From the NCBI RefSeq assembly GCF_026672275.1, contig NZ_JANQCD010000016.1, forward strand, positions 46,638-110,637: DNA of 64,000 nucleotides. The letters run 5' to 3'. The notes beneath the pieces are model-generated. The model searched no databases and was not told the DNA's origin. It was given only the letters and a program-made list of their open reading frames with translations. This document shows positions 36,074 to 44,842 of this stretch, in pieces; positions within the stretch are counted from its first letter, which is position 1; every line of letters begins with the position of its first letter. This DNA comes from Marinifilum sp. D737 (GTDB taxonomy: Bacteria > Bacteroidota > Bacteroidia > Bacteroidales > Marinifilaceae). A program made the translations under genes and the position numbers.

Positions 36074-36623
36074 AATTTTCACGACAGTTATCACAACTGC
36101 TAATCTTTTTTTCGTAGTCTACGATTCGTCCTTTCGAATCTTTTTGAAAAGTACAACACTTATTTAATGCTTCTTTTAAAAGATTTCTTCCACGCTGAAC
36201 TCTCGATTTAGCAGCAGAATATGAAATTTGAAGTTTCTCTGAAAGTTCTTTCTGGCTCAATCCATTCAACTCACTTAACAAAAGCGCATCTCGATAATCC
36301 TCGGGCAAAGATTTGATCATAGGCACAATACAAGACTGGATATCAGCCATAGCATTGGCATCATTTTCATCTTCTAACTCAAGAAGCTGAATTTCCGATT
36401 CTTCATGATGTTCACAGCGACGATAATGATCAATTATGGTATTCCTGGTAATTTGAAACAACCAGGCCTTTACCTTCTTCCCTTCATGTAAAGTATCAAT
36501 ATTATTGTGAATTTTTATAAAAACCTCCTGCAATAAATCATCTGCCAAAGCAGAATCGGATACTCTTTTTCGAATAAAAGAAAGCAATTGTTTGTGATAT
36601 GTTCTCCATATATGCTCTACCAT
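36072..36623 (-). CDS. sigZ: SigZ-type ECF sigma factor
   Basis: The 183-residue sigma-70 factor has region 2 (about 10-75; LADDLLQEVFIKIHNNIDTL, WLFQITRNTIIDHYRR) and region 4 (about 105-155; LPEDYRDALLLSELNGLSQKE, SYSAAKSRVQRGRNLLK). The C-terminal tail carries NKCCTF and SSCDNCREN, the cysteine tail typical of SigZ-type factors. It may bind metal or sense redox state. No anti-sigma gene is beside it; instead a 12-cysteine miniprotein is encoded just upstream. Confidence 0.85.
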   Translation of the reverse strand: MVEHIWRTYHKQLLSFIRKRVSDSALADDLLQEVFIKIHNNIDTLHEGKKVKAWLFQITRNTIIDHYRRCEHHEESEIQLLELEDENDANAMADIQSCIVPMIKSLPEDYRDALLLSELNGLSQKELSEKLQISYSAAKSRVQRGRNLLKEALNKCCTFQKDSKGRIVDYEKKISSCDNCREN

Positions 36624-36797
36624 ACATTCTCAAATTAAACTATAGAGAACAAAAATATAAATTCTGAGAAACTATCTATAACGATTCTAAATAAAAAACC
36701 ACTTACCTATTTTTCCGCGTACACGAAATAATAAATAAATGGTCTTGTGAAAATTAATTAGTAGTGGTTATTAAAATACAAATATATTTCTGTTGAT

Positions 36798-37052
36798 TTA
36801 GCAGCCACACCCCTCACCACAGCCACACGCATCAATAATGTATTTCATATCTTTAAATTGATCAGCAATATCATTTTTTTCCTTACTTTCCGGCGAACAC
36901 TGACATGGTCCAAGTCCCTTACAAGCACAATCTTTTAAAGGTTTATCTTCCGGAGCATTTAAAACTTGGTCTACCAATTCGGCATTCACATTATCATCGT
37001 TACAACAAATCCCGGTATGATACAATTGCGATCCACAACATTCGTTACTCAT
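36798..37052 (-). CDS. Cysteine-rich 84-aa protein
   Basis: Twelve of 84 residues are cysteines, arranged in six close pairs: ECC, ICC, CAC, CQC, CGC and CGC. There is no signal peptide, which suggests a cytoplasmic metal-binding or metallothionein-like role. It sits 174 bp upstream of sigZ on the same strand and beyond the terminator of the RDD gene, so it is likely its own unit or the first gene of a sigZ operon. Its upstream region has a GACGCA direct repeat. Family not recognised; function inferred only from composition. Confidence 0.7.
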   Translation of the reverse strand: MSNECCGSQLYHTGICCNDDNVNAELVDQVLNAPEDKPLKDCACKGLGPCQCSPESKEKNDIADQFKDMKYIIDACGCGEGCGC

Positions 37053-37102
37053 ATTCTTTACTTTTTTACTTTCTACATTTTAATTCTAATCTCAATCAGG
37101 TA

Positions 37103-37128
37103 GACGCAGAATATGAAAAACGGACGCA
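37103..37128 (-). promoter_or_regulatory. GACGCA direct repeat upstream of the cysteine-rich gene
   Basis: GACGCA at 37103-37108 and again at 37123-37128 are spaced exactly 20 bp apart start to start. They sit between the RDD-gene terminator and the start at 37052. On the minus strand they read TGCGTC. They could be regulator half-sites two helix turns apart, or an ECF-type promoter. Confidence 0.35.
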
Positions 37129-37161
37129 AAAAAAATCGACAAAAATTAATTTTTGTCGATT
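37126..37161 (-). terminator. Terminator of the RDD gene
   Basis: A perfect 28-bp palindrome (37134-37161; arms AATCGACAAAAATT/AATTTTTGTCGATT) is followed on the minus strand by a run of eight T. Confidence 0.8.
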
Positions 37162-37170
37162 CCTTCTGAT

Positions 37171-37887
37171 TTATACGTTCTTATGAATAAAGTTATAATC
37201 ATCGATTAAGGTTTGGAAAAATTGTTCCGGTGGCATTTCTGTTTTCATGCCCAATTGCTCCATCACTTTTGCTCGTGCTTTTAATCCAAAAGTCAACTTT
37301 TCTACAGGGTCGTCCATGGTTTTAAGTTGTTGTATCACTCTTTTGAAAAGTTCCAAATCTTTATCCACAACTTTTCTTGATTCAGGAAAAATCAATTGGT
37401 AATTATCTGGTACCTCTGATAATATGGTATTGCTAAGTTTCATGGTATGATTTGTTTTAACCACGGTTGTTTTAGCAAGAATATCTCCAAGTCTTTGGCC
37501 TTTTTCCCCAATTACAATGGTAAGAATAGCTGCAACACCATTGGTTATTCCAATATCTACCAAACGAAACATCCATCGAATTAGGTAGTGAATAAATCCA
37601 GGAGCATCTCCATCGATCTTACAAACCTTTATCTTCATGATACGCTTACCAGGAGTTTGCCCATTCATAAAGGTTTCAAAAAGTAAACTATAAAATAAAA
37701 TTGGTACCAAAAAAACAAAGCCTATTGCAAATTCCTCTCCCAAAAGACCAACTACCATGGCTGTTGAAAAAACACAAACACCAATAAATAATACATCAAG
37801 CAGGTAAGCTGCAATTCTCTCCCCCACACTCGCCAGTGGGAAATTTAATTGTACATTCTGAGTCGTTTCAATTCCAATTTTAGACAT
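37171..37887 (-). CDS. RDD family membrane protein
   Basis: The 238-residue protein has an RDD domain (about 20-145) with ASVGERIAAYLLDVLFIGV, then TPGKRIMKIKVCKIDG and IRWMFRLVDI, and about three transmembrane helices. A soluble helical C-terminal tail (about 150-238) follows. RDD proteins are putative transporters or membrane organisers. It is divergent from the SpoIIM-DUF4129-MoxR-DUF58 operon; this arrangement recurs in Bacteroidota and Actinobacteria, so a shared function is likely. Confidence 0.85.
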   Translation of the reverse strand: MSKIGIETTQNVQLNFPLASVGERIAAYLLDVLFIGVCVFSTAMVVGLLGEEFAIGFVFLVPILFYSLLFETFMNGQTPGKRIMKIKVCKIDGDAPGFIHYLIRWMFRLVDIGITNGVAAILTIVIGEKGQRLGDILAKTTVVKTNHTMKLSNTILSEVPDNYQLIFPESRKVVDKDLELFKRVIQQLKTMDDPVEKLTFGLKARAKVMEQLGMKTEMPPEQFFQTLIDDYNFIHKNV

Positions 37888-38031
37888 AGGTAGTTTTGTT
37901 TAATACAGAACGAATATACCTATCGCAAACAAAAGATGAAAATTTACAAGCATAATTTATTAAACAGACTTTATAGACCATTGTTTTTCTACAACTTAAA
38001 TAAATAAGATGTAAATAATCAATAAACAGCT

Positions 38032-38062
38032 TTTGTTTATTAAACTATTTAAAATAACTTTA
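38032..38062 (+). promoter_or_regulatory. Promoter of the SpoIIM-MoxR operon
   Basis: TTTG (38032-38035), a 19-nt spacer, then TAACTTTA (38055-38062), one base off the consensus. The ATG is 34 nt downstream. This supports starting the protein at 38096 and not at the TTG 38081. Confidence 0.55.
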
Positions 38063-38095
38063 GCGATCTAACACAGATTATTGGCTCTAATATTT

Positions 38096-39058
38096 ATGAA
38101 AGAAATTGTATTTCTTAATCGAAATAAAAATAAATGGGAAAAATTTGAGCAATTAATTAAAGATCAATCAGAAAGTAATCCAGATACTTTGGCAAATTTA
38201 TACATCCAAATTACTGATGATTTATCGTACTCCAGAACATTTTTCCCCAAGTCTTCAACTACTGCATATCTTAATCAGTTAAGTATGCGTGTTCACCAAC
38301 AAATTTACAAGAACAAAAAGGCAAAAAAAGGAGCATTCAGAAATTTTTGGACTACCGAGCTTCCTTTAACATTATATGATATTAGAAAGCAATTGCTGTA
38401 TGCTTTTTTAATTTTCTCGGTATCTGTTCTAATTGGTGTTTTATCTTCAAGAGGTGATCAAGCATTTGTTCGAACCATTTTAGGAGATGACTATGTAAAC
38501 ATGACTTTGAACAACATTGAAAAGAATGATCCAATGGCAGTTTACAAACAACATGGACAAACCTTAATGTTTCTGGGTATCACAATTAACAATGTAAAGG
38601 TGTCCATTATGGCATTTGTACTGGGAATTTTTACTGCTTTCGGAACTGGATATGTGTTATTCTCAAATGGCGTTATGCTGGGCAGTTTTACCTACTTCTT
38701 TGTGCGACACGATTTATTTTGGGAATCGACCCGGGTAATTTGGATACATGGAGCCCTAGAAATATCGGTAATTGTAATTGCTGGTGCTGCAGGTATCGTT
38801 TTGGGAAATAGCTTGATATTTACTGGAACTCTACCTCGAAAGACATCCATACAAATTGGAGTTAGAAAAGGTGTGAAAATTATTGCTGGAATCTTTCCAA
38901 TATTCATAGTTGCAGGCTTTTTGGAAGGTTTCGTAACCAGACATACCAATATGCCAATGGTCCTGAGTTGGGCAATAATCATCAGTTCCTTTTCATTTAT
39001 CATTTGGTATTTTGTAATAAATCCCGTTAGAGTATATAAGAATCAACATAAATTTTAA
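38096..39058 (+). CDS. SpoIIM-like (stage II sporulation M) membrane protein
   Basis: The 320-residue protein has a soluble N-terminal helical part (about 1-95) and five or six transmembrane helices, with the SpoIIM/DUF95 pattern FWTTELPLTLYDIRKQLLYA, HGQTLMFLGITINNVKVSI and WIHGALEISVIVIAGAAG (each under 20). In sporulating Firmicutes SpoIIM helps remodel septal wall; in non-sporulators such proteins occur with RDD and MoxR genes. It is the first gene of a six-gene operon running to 44254. Confidence 0.85.
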   Translation: MKEIVFLNRNKNKWEKFEQLIKDQSESNPDTLANLYIQITDDLSYSRTFFPKSSTTAYLNQLSMRVHQQIYKNKKAKKGAFRNFWTTELPLTLYDIRKQLLYAFLIFSVSVLIGVLSSRGDQAFVRTILGDDYVNMTLNNIEKNDPMAVYKQHGQTLMFLGITINNVKVSIMAFVLGIFTAFGTGYVLFSNGVMLGSFTYFFVRHDLFWESTRVIWIHGALEISVIVIAGAAGIVLGNSLIFTGTLPRKTSIQIGVRKGVKIIAGIFPIFIVAGFLEGFVTRHTNMPMVLSWAIIISSFSFIIWYFVINPVRVYKNQHKF

Positions 39059-39061
39059 AAA

Positions 39062-39937
39062 ATGACTACAGAGAATTTTAGACTTGAAAAGGTAAGAGAT
39101 TTTGGGCTTCTTTTTAGTGACACTTTCCTTTTTATAAAGTACAACTTCAAAAACTTATTAAAAGGAATGCTGTACTATGTGGTACCATTTGGTTTACTGC
39201 ATGGTGTTATTTTGGGTTTATTGCAATATGAAACCCTGCTCTCAATGGGAAACGGTTCAGGAATAAGTCCAAATTATTCATCTTCTACTGTTATCTATTC
39301 AACAATAGCTTCCTACTTTTTCATGCTGATTTCATACACAGTAGCGGTTGCCTTTGTAATGCAGTACATTAAGTTATATCGCGACAAAGGAGCTGATAAC
39401 TTTGAGGTAAATGAAGTTGGGAAAGCCATGCTAAGCAATGTTCCAACAATTTTTGGCGCAATACTTTTATCTGCAATAATTGCCGTTGTTGGATTTGTTC
39501 TTTTTATCATCCCAGGAATTTACGTTACAATTTGTATTAGCCTGGTTGTTCCAATCATTGTTTTCGAGGAGGAAAGTGTGGGAAATGCCATTAGCGGTTG
39601 CTTTAATCTGATTAAGAACAATTGGTGGAATACTTTTGCCGTTCTTTTCGTTATGGGATTGATTAGTTCTGCATTAAATTTCGTGTTCCAACTTCCATCA
39701 ACCATTTATCAATTAACAAGCACCATATTTATTGTCAGTGGTGATGCAATGACACCAAGTAAATCCTTACTGATCTTATTTTCAATGATACAGGGAATTG
39801 GATATGCTCTTATACAAGTTTTGCCTTTAACCGCCATTGCAATGCAATATTTTAATTTAATAGAGAAAAGACAAAGCCCGGCTTTATTAAAGGATTTGGA
39901 AACTGTTGGTAATAATGAAACATCCATTTCTAAATAA
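39062..39937 (+). CDS. Multi-pass membrane protein of the SpoIIM-MoxR operon
   Basis: The 291-residue integral membrane protein has about six helices, with a glycine/isoleucine-rich core at about 140-165 and a conserved-looking SVGNAISGCFNLIKNNWWNTF segment (SGCFNLIKNNWW). This resembles DUF4013/YciC-like or glycerophosphodiester phosphodiesterase membrane-domain proteins. It starts 3 bp after the SpoIIM gene. No catalytic motif is visible. A role as a membrane partner of the downstream MoxR/DUF58 machinery is inferred. Confidence 0.65.
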   Translation: MTTENFRLEKVRDFGLLFSDTFLFIKYNFKNLLKGMLYYVVPFGLLHGVILGLLQYETLLSMGNGSGISPNYSSSTVIYSTIASYFFMLISYTVAVAFVMQYIKLYRDKGADNFEVNEVGKAMLSNVPTIFGAILLSAIIAVVGFVLFIIPGIYVTICISLVVPIIVFEEESVGNAISGCFNLIKNNWWNTFAVLFVMGLISSALNFVFQLPSTIYQLTSTIFIVSGDAMTPSKSLLILFSMIQGIGYALIQVLPLTAIAMQYFNLIEKRQSPALLKDLETVGNNETSISK

Positions 39938-39954
39938 TTATTTAGAATTGGTAA

Positions 39955-39972
39955 TCCCGATAGTTATCGGGA
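39955..39972. repeat. P18 palindrome, variant copy near the DUF4129 start
   Basis: TCCCGATAGTTATCGGGA differs by one central base from TCCCGATAGCTATCGGGA. It lies between the stop at 39937 and the chosen ATG at 40005. Confidence 0.6.
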
Positions 39973-40004
39973 CCATCTGGCCTAAAATATCTAATTATAA
40001 ACAG

Positions 40005-40736
40005 ATGAATAGCCCGTTTAGAATATTAATTATAATAACTTGGTTCCTGATATTATCGGGAACCAAACTCTTTGCTGCCCAAGCCAATGAGGCAGATACT
40101 TTAATTCTTGATAAAGGTCAAGTAGAGATTTATAAAAAAGACATTTCTAAAAGTAGAATTGAGAACTATCGCCAACAAAAGGAATTTAACTACGAATTTT
40201 CTGAAGTTGAAAACCTCAGCTTATTCGATAAAATTCGCTTGATGCTGAACCGATGGTATGTATTTTTAGTTAAAAGCCTTGGAGTAGTATGGTTTTTACG
40301 ATATATAATTCTGGGCGGATTATTAATTCTTCTCATATACATTATTATCAAAAGCAACTCCAGTGGACTGTTCAGTCCGCATCAAAAAATTATTAATATT
40401 CCATTTGCCGATGATGTAAATCCTGAAAGTGTGAATTGGGAAGAGGAAATTGCAAAAGCTGTAAAAATGGGGGAATACCGACTTGCCGTTCGTTACCAGT
40501 TTTTATCCTCTTTAAAATCACTTAGTAAAAACAATTTCATCAACTGGAAGGCCGAAAAAACCAATTACGATTACATCAAGGAAATAAAAGACCAGCAAGT
40601 AAAAACAGACTTTAATAAGCTAAGCAATCTGTACGAAGCTGTTTGGTATGGAAACTTTTCGATAATTCAAGACGAATATGCCTTAATTGGGCAGGATTTC
40701 GAAAAATTTAACTCATTGTTTAATACAAGAAACTAA
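40005..40736 (+). CDS. DUF4129 domain membrane protein
   Basis: The 243-residue protein has a signal peptide (MNSPFRILIIITWFLIL, then SGTKLFAAQ), a periplasmic segment, one transmembrane helix (about 103-123, IILGGLLILLIYIIIK) and a cytoplasmic DUF4129 domain (EEIAKAVKMGEYRLAVRYQFL to the C-terminus). Upstream starts at 39906 (TTG) and 39915 (ATG) would overlap the previous gene and read through a repeat palindrome, so 40005 is chosen. DUF4129 proteins accompany DUF4350, MoxR and DUF58 in putative envelope-remodelling operons. The DNA encoding residues 13-21 is itself a palindrome. Confidence 0.75.
   Translation: MNSPFRILIIITWFLILSGTKLFAAQANEADTLILDKGQVEIYKKDISKSRIENYRQQKEFNYEFSEVENLSLFDKIRLMLNRWYVFLVKSLGVVWFLRYIILGGLLILLIYIIIKSNSSGLFSPHQKIINIPFADDVNPESVNWEEEIAKAVKMGEYRLAVRYQFLSSLKSLSKNNFINWKAEKTNYDYIKEIKDQQVKTDFNKLSNLYEAVWYGNFSIIQDEYALIGQDFEKFNSLFNTRN
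40041..40065. repeat. Coding palindrome in the DUF4129 signal peptide
   Basis: TGGTTCCTGATA (40041-40052) faces TATCGGGAACCA (40054-40065) with one mismatch. It shares the CCCGATA/TATCGGG core with P18. Confidence 0.6.
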
Positions 40737-40740
40737 TAAA

Positions 40741-41928
40741 ATGAAACTGATAATTCCCAAATCAACTTATCCGTTTATCGTCATCTTGATATTGCTGTTT
40801 CTTGTTGAACTATTTGCTCCAACACCAATTGACTGGACACAAAGCTTCAATTCTGATGACAAAAGGCCTTTTGGCTCCTATCTTTTAATGGACCTGATTA
40901 AAACAGATTTGTTTCCAAATAAAGAAGTAGAATTCAAAACAGTTCCAGTTTTTAATTATCCCGAAAGCAAGATATCAGATCCTCTTAAGAACTACATTTT
41001 CATTAGCAATAATCTGGAAATGCAAAAATGGGACGTCGATAAGTTGGTGAAGCTTGCTGAGAATGGAAATCAAATTTTTATTGCAGCATCATCAATTAGT
41101 CATCCCTTAGCAGATACACTTGAGCTTAGCCTTACACCCAATGTAATGTTTTCCAATCTTGGAAAAACAATACGCATTCAAAAATTGGAAAACCACAACA
41201 TTTCCTTAAATAAAAAATACAAATACGAAAAGGCTTTTGATGTTGTAAGCATTGAAAAATTTAACAGAGACAGTTTAATTGTACTGGGAAGAGATGTAGA
41301 TAAGAACATCCAATTTATTAAAAAACAATTTGGCAAAGGAAATATCTTTTATAGCTGCCAACCATTGGCATTTACCAATTACAACGTGGTTGAAGCTAAT
41401 AATGCAGATTACATTGCCGGGGCTTTTAGCTACCTTCCTAACCAATCAGTTGTTTGGGATGAGTATTACAAACCAACAAGAGCATTAAGACACAGTTCGC
41501 CACTAAGGTACCTATTAACCCATCCGCCATTAAAATTGGGTTTTTACCTTTTGTTTTTCTGTCTGATATTCTTACTTCTGTTTCAAGGGAAAAGACAACA
41601 GAGAATTGTTCCCATAATTGAACCCTTGAGAAATACATCTCTTGAATTTATTCAAACATTAGGTTCCTTGTATTACACAAAGAAAAACCACAAAGATATT
41701 GCGGATAAGAAACTCAAATACTTTAAAGAATTCATTCGATCTCGATATCACATCGAATTCAAGAAGGAAAACATCAAAGAATTGAGCAGTCGATCAGGCT
41801 TGCCGGAAAAAACATTGCAAATGCTGTTCGATCAATCCAAATCAATTGAAACATTAACACATTTAACTCAGGAGGGCTTGGAAGATTTCCACTCCAAAAT
41901 TGAATACATCTATAATCATTGCAAATAA
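40741..41928 (+). CDS. DUF4350 domain protein
   Basis: The 395-residue protein has an N-terminal helix (about 9-24), a DUF4350 periplasmic domain (about 30-250; DDKRPFGSYLLMDLIK and IFISNNLEM-type strands), a second helix (about 262-280, LGFYLLFFCLIFLLLF) and a cytoplasmic helical tail. The ATG at 40741 follows the DUF4129 stop by 4 bp; the TTG at 40687 would overlap by 50 bp and is rejected. The function is unknown; the domain is confined to MoxR-associated operons. Confidence 0.78.
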   Translation: MKLIIPKSTYPFIVILILLFLVELFAPTPIDWTQSFNSDDKRPFGSYLLMDLIKTDLFPNKEVEFKTVPVFNYPESKISDPLKNYIFISNNLEMQKWDVDKLVKLAENGNQIFIAASSISHPLADTLELSLTPNVMFSNLGKTIRIQKLENHNISLNKKYKYEKAFDVVSIEKFNRDSLIVLGRDVDKNIQFIKKQFGKGNIFYSCQPLAFTNYNVVEANNADYIAGAFSYLPNQSVVWDEYYKPTRALRHSSPLRYLLTHPPLKLGFYLLFFCLIFLLLFQGKRQQRIVPIIEPLRNTSLEFIQTLGSLYYTKKNHKDIADKKLKYFKEFIRSRYHIEFKKENIKELSSRSGLPEKTLQMLFDQSKSIETLTHLTQEGLEDFHSKIEYIYNHCK

Positions 41929-41942
41929 GACAATCACATCAT

Positions 41943-42923
41943 ATGGAAAGAAACACACAATTCGAAAATAGAATTGATTTAGGTGAATTAAATCAGCTAA
42001 TCAATCAAATTAAGTTTGAGATCCAAAAAGTAATTGTTGGACAAGAAAAAAACATAGACCTACTACTTGTTGGTCTATTCTCTAAAGGGCACATTTTAAT
42101 TGAAGGTGTTCCCGGAATTGCAAAAACTTTATCGGCAAAGCTATTGGCAAAAGCAATCAGTTCTGATTTTTCAAGAATACAGTTTACACCTGATTTAATG
42201 CCATCGGATGTTTTGGGAACTACCATCTTTAACATGAGCAAATCGGAATTTGAATTCAACCAAGGTCCTATTTTCTCGAACATTGTGTTGATTGATGAGA
42301 TCAACCGTGCTCCTGCCAAAACTCAATCGGCCCTGTTTGAGGTAATGGAAGAATACCAGGTGAGTATTGATGGAAACACCTATAAAATGGGTGAACCATT
42401 CTGGGTATTGGCAACACAAAATCCAATTGAACAGGAAGGAACCTATAGATTGCCTGAAGCACAACTGGATCGATTCTTAATGAAAGTTGAGTTCGAATAT
42501 CCAAGCGAAGAGGAAGAATTAAGCATACTTGAAACCAAACACGAACGAAGAGGAGCTTTAGAAACTCAAATCATAAACAAGGTAATATCTGCTGATCAAA
42601 TTAAAGAAATGCAAGATAGAGTTCAGTCCATTCACATCGATGAAAACCTGAGAAAATACATTGTGCAGATTGTTCAAAAGACCAGAAATCATCCTGGAAT
42701 TATTTTAGGAGCCTCTCCTCGTGCATCGGTTTCGGTAATGACAGCAGCCAAGGCTTTCGCAGCCATTCATGGACGCGATTTTGTGACTCCTGACGATATC
42801 AAAAATATTGTTGCTCCAGTTTTACATCATCGTTTAATTTTAACCCCTGAGAAGGAAATGGAAGGAATTAAACCAAAGGAAATCATTCATCACATTTTGG
42901 AAGGTATTGAAATCCCACGATAA
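41943..42923 (+). CDS. MoxR-family AAA+ ATPase, second module
   Basis: The 326-residue AAA+ ATPase is a paralogue of the one at 5683: Walker A GVPGIAKT, Walker B VLIDEINRAPAKTQ, sensor 1 LATQNPIEQEGTYRLPEAQ and GASPRASVSVMTAAKA. The ATG at 41943 gives a start similar to its paralogue; a TTG at 41919 overlaps the previous gene. Its stop codon overlaps the DUF58 start (TAATG at 42921-42925), so translation is coupled to its presumed DUF58 partner. Confidence 0.92.
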   Translation: MERNTQFENRIDLGELNQLINQIKFEIQKVIVGQEKNIDLLLVGLFSKGHILIEGVPGIAKTLSAKLLAKAISSDFSRIQFTPDLMPSDVLGTTIFNMSKSEFEFNQGPIFSNIVLIDEINRAPAKTQSALFEVMEEYQVSIDGNTYKMGEPFWVLATQNPIEQEGTYRLPEAQLDRFLMKVEFEYPSEEEELSILETKHERRGALETQIINKVISADQIKEMQDRVQSIHIDENLRKYIVQIVQKTRNHPGIILGASPRASVSVMTAAKAFAAIHGRDFVTPDDIKNIVAPVLHHRLILTPEKEMEGIKPKEIIHHILEGIEIPR

Positions 42924-44254
42924 TGAAGTTTATTAAATCTTTATACCTACATCCTTTTTTCTACTGGCTGATTAGCGCTATTGCCGTGATATCCGTATTG
43001 GGCTTTTTTATCCCAGTACTTTACACCATAGCAAAATTAGCCTGCCTGTTTTTTGTAATCGCTTTGGGCTTTGATATTCTTCTGTTGTATCGAACTAAAG
43101 ACGCTGTTCAGGCAGAACGAATTTGTCCTGAAAAATTATCGAATGGAGATGAAAATCCGATTCAGATTAAGCTACAGCACAACTACAGTTTTACAGTTAA
43201 CATTGATTTGATTGATGAAATTCCAATTCAATTTCAAAAGAGAGATTTTATCTATTCGCTATCACTAAAAGCAGGAGAAGAAAAAATGCTTAATTACTCG
43301 CTCAGACCATTAAGTCGCGGAGAATATCACTTTGGAGTAATTAATGTTTATGCCTATTCATTCTTAAAAATCATCAAGCGAAGGTTTAAGTTGGGTAATT
43401 CGGAAATGATTCCTTGTTATCCTTCATACATGCAAATGCGCCAATACGAACTGATGGCAATTTCGAACCGATTAACAGATTTTGGAATCAAAAAAATTCG
43501 CAGAATTGGGCATCAAATGGAGTTCGATCAGATTCGTGAATACGTAAAAGGAGATGATTACAGAACCATTAACTGGAAGGCAACGGCAAGAAAATCACAG
43601 ATCATGGTAAATCAATACCAGGATGAGAAGGCTCAGCCTGTTTATTCGATTATTGATTGTGGCAGATCCATGAAAATGCCTTTTTATGGACTTAGCCTGT
43701 TGGATTATGCCATAAATACAAGCTTGGTAATATCGAACACTGCAATTTTAAAACACGATAAGGCAGGTTTGCTTTGCTTTGGTAAAAATGTTCATTCTAA
43801 TATTCGTGCAGGAGGAAGAAGAACCCAGGTAAAGAAAATCATGGAGGTTTTGTACAACCAGGAAACCGATTATCCGGAACCCAATTACGAACTGCTTTAT
43901 TCATCGGTGAAGCACTTTGTTAGAGGCCGAAGTTTGCTTATGCTGTACACGAACTTCGAAAGTTTGGATTCCATGAAAAGGCAACTTCCCTATTTACAGG
44001 GCTTGGCTAAAGATCATCTTTTGGTTGTGATTTTCTTTAACAATTCGGAAATTGAAGAAATGACCAAAAAAACAGCTGATAGCATTGAAGATATTTACGT
44101 AAAAACCATTGGAGAAAAGTTCTTATTCGATAAAAAACTAATTGCAAAAGAGTTGGAAAAGTATGGTATTCATACGATATTAACTGATCCAAAAGATCTA
44201 ACGGTAAATAGTTTAAATAAATATTTGGAATTGAAATCCAGAGGTTTGATTTAA
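42923..44254 (+). CDS. DUF58 protein with N-terminal membrane anchor
   Basis: The 443-residue protein has two N-terminal helices (about 10-30 and 34-53), a beta-rich domain (about 60-170), then the DUF58 core with QIREYVKGDDYRTINWKATARKS (split: KGDDYRTINWKATAR) and a VWA-like C-terminal part (SIIDCGRSMKMPFYG). Compared with the 290-residue DUF58 protein at 6785 it is larger and membrane-bound. It ends the six-gene operon that starts at 38096; the cyclophilin follows after 12 bp. Confidence 0.9.
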   Translation: MKFIKSLYLHPFFYWLISAIAVISVLGFFIPVLYTIAKLACLFFVIALGFDILLLYRTKDAVQAERICPEKLSNGDENPIQIKLQHNYSFTVNIDLIDEIPIQFQKRDFIYSLSLKAGEEKMLNYSLRPLSRGEYHFGVINVYAYSFLKIIKRRFKLGNSEMIPCYPSYMQMRQYELMAISNRLTDFGIKKIRRIGHQMEFDQIREYVKGDDYRTINWKATARKSQIMVNQYQDEKAQPVYSIIDCGRSMKMPFYGLSLLDYAINTSLVISNTAILKHDKAGLLCFGKNVHSNIRAGGRRTQVKKIMEVLYNQETDYPEPNYELLYSSVKHFVRGRSLLMLYTNFESLDSMKRQLPYLQGLAKDHLLVVIFFNNSEIEEMTKKTADSIEDIYVKTIGEKFLFDKKLIAKELEKYGIHTILTDPKDLTVNSLNKYLELKSRGLI

Positions 44255-44266
44255 TTTCTCACAGCC

Positions 44267-44842
44267 ATGAAAAAATATAGCATCATTATTATTGCCTTTG
44301 TGCTAACGGTATTTGCTTGCAATTCGCAAAACCCAACCCTTACAATTGATACTGATTTGGGTGAAATTGAATTGGAAATATATGAGGACAAAGCGCCCAT
44401 TACGGCCAAACATTTCATGCAAAATATTGATGGAAATGTTTTTAAAGATGCTTGTTTTTACCGTGTTGTCAGATTGGACAATCAGCCGAACAATGATATA
44501 AAGATTCAGGTAATACAAGGAGGCTTATTCCATGATTCAATCGTGGATAAGCTGCCTAGCATAAAACATGAAACCACCAAAGAAACTGGTATTTTGCATA
44601 CCAATGGAGTAATTTCCATGGCCAGATTAGAACCCGGCTCTGCAAGTACCGAGTTTTTTATTTGTATTGACAATCAACCAGAGCTGGACTTTGGCGGAAT
44701 GCGCAACCCCGATGGACAAGGTTTTGCTGCTTTTGGTAAAGTTACCAAAGGAATGGATGTAGTCAAAAAAATCCAAACACAAAAAGACCAGGGACAAATG
44801 CTGAGCAAACGCGTTAAAATCCTATCTATAAAACGCAACTAA
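44267..44842 (+). CDS. Cyclophilin-type peptidyl-prolyl isomerase, lipoprotein
   Basis: The 191-residue protein has a lipobox (LTVFAC, Cys18) and a cyclophilin domain from about residue 25 (IELEIYEDKAPITAKHFMQN, FYRVVR, IQGGL, GVISMARLEPGSASTEFFI). It probably assists folding in the periplasm, anchored to a membrane. Its 3' end overlaps the convergent HAD gene by 17 bp. Confidence 0.9.
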   Translation: MKKYSIIIIAFVLTVFACNSQNPTLTIDTDLGEIELEIYEDKAPITAKHFMQNIDGNVFKDACFYRVVRLDNQPNNDIKIQVIQGGLFHDSIVDKLPSIKHETTKETGILHTNGVISMARLEPGSASTEFFICIDNQPELDFGGMRNPDGQGFAAFGKVTKGMDVVKKIQTQKDQGQMLSKRVKILSIKRN

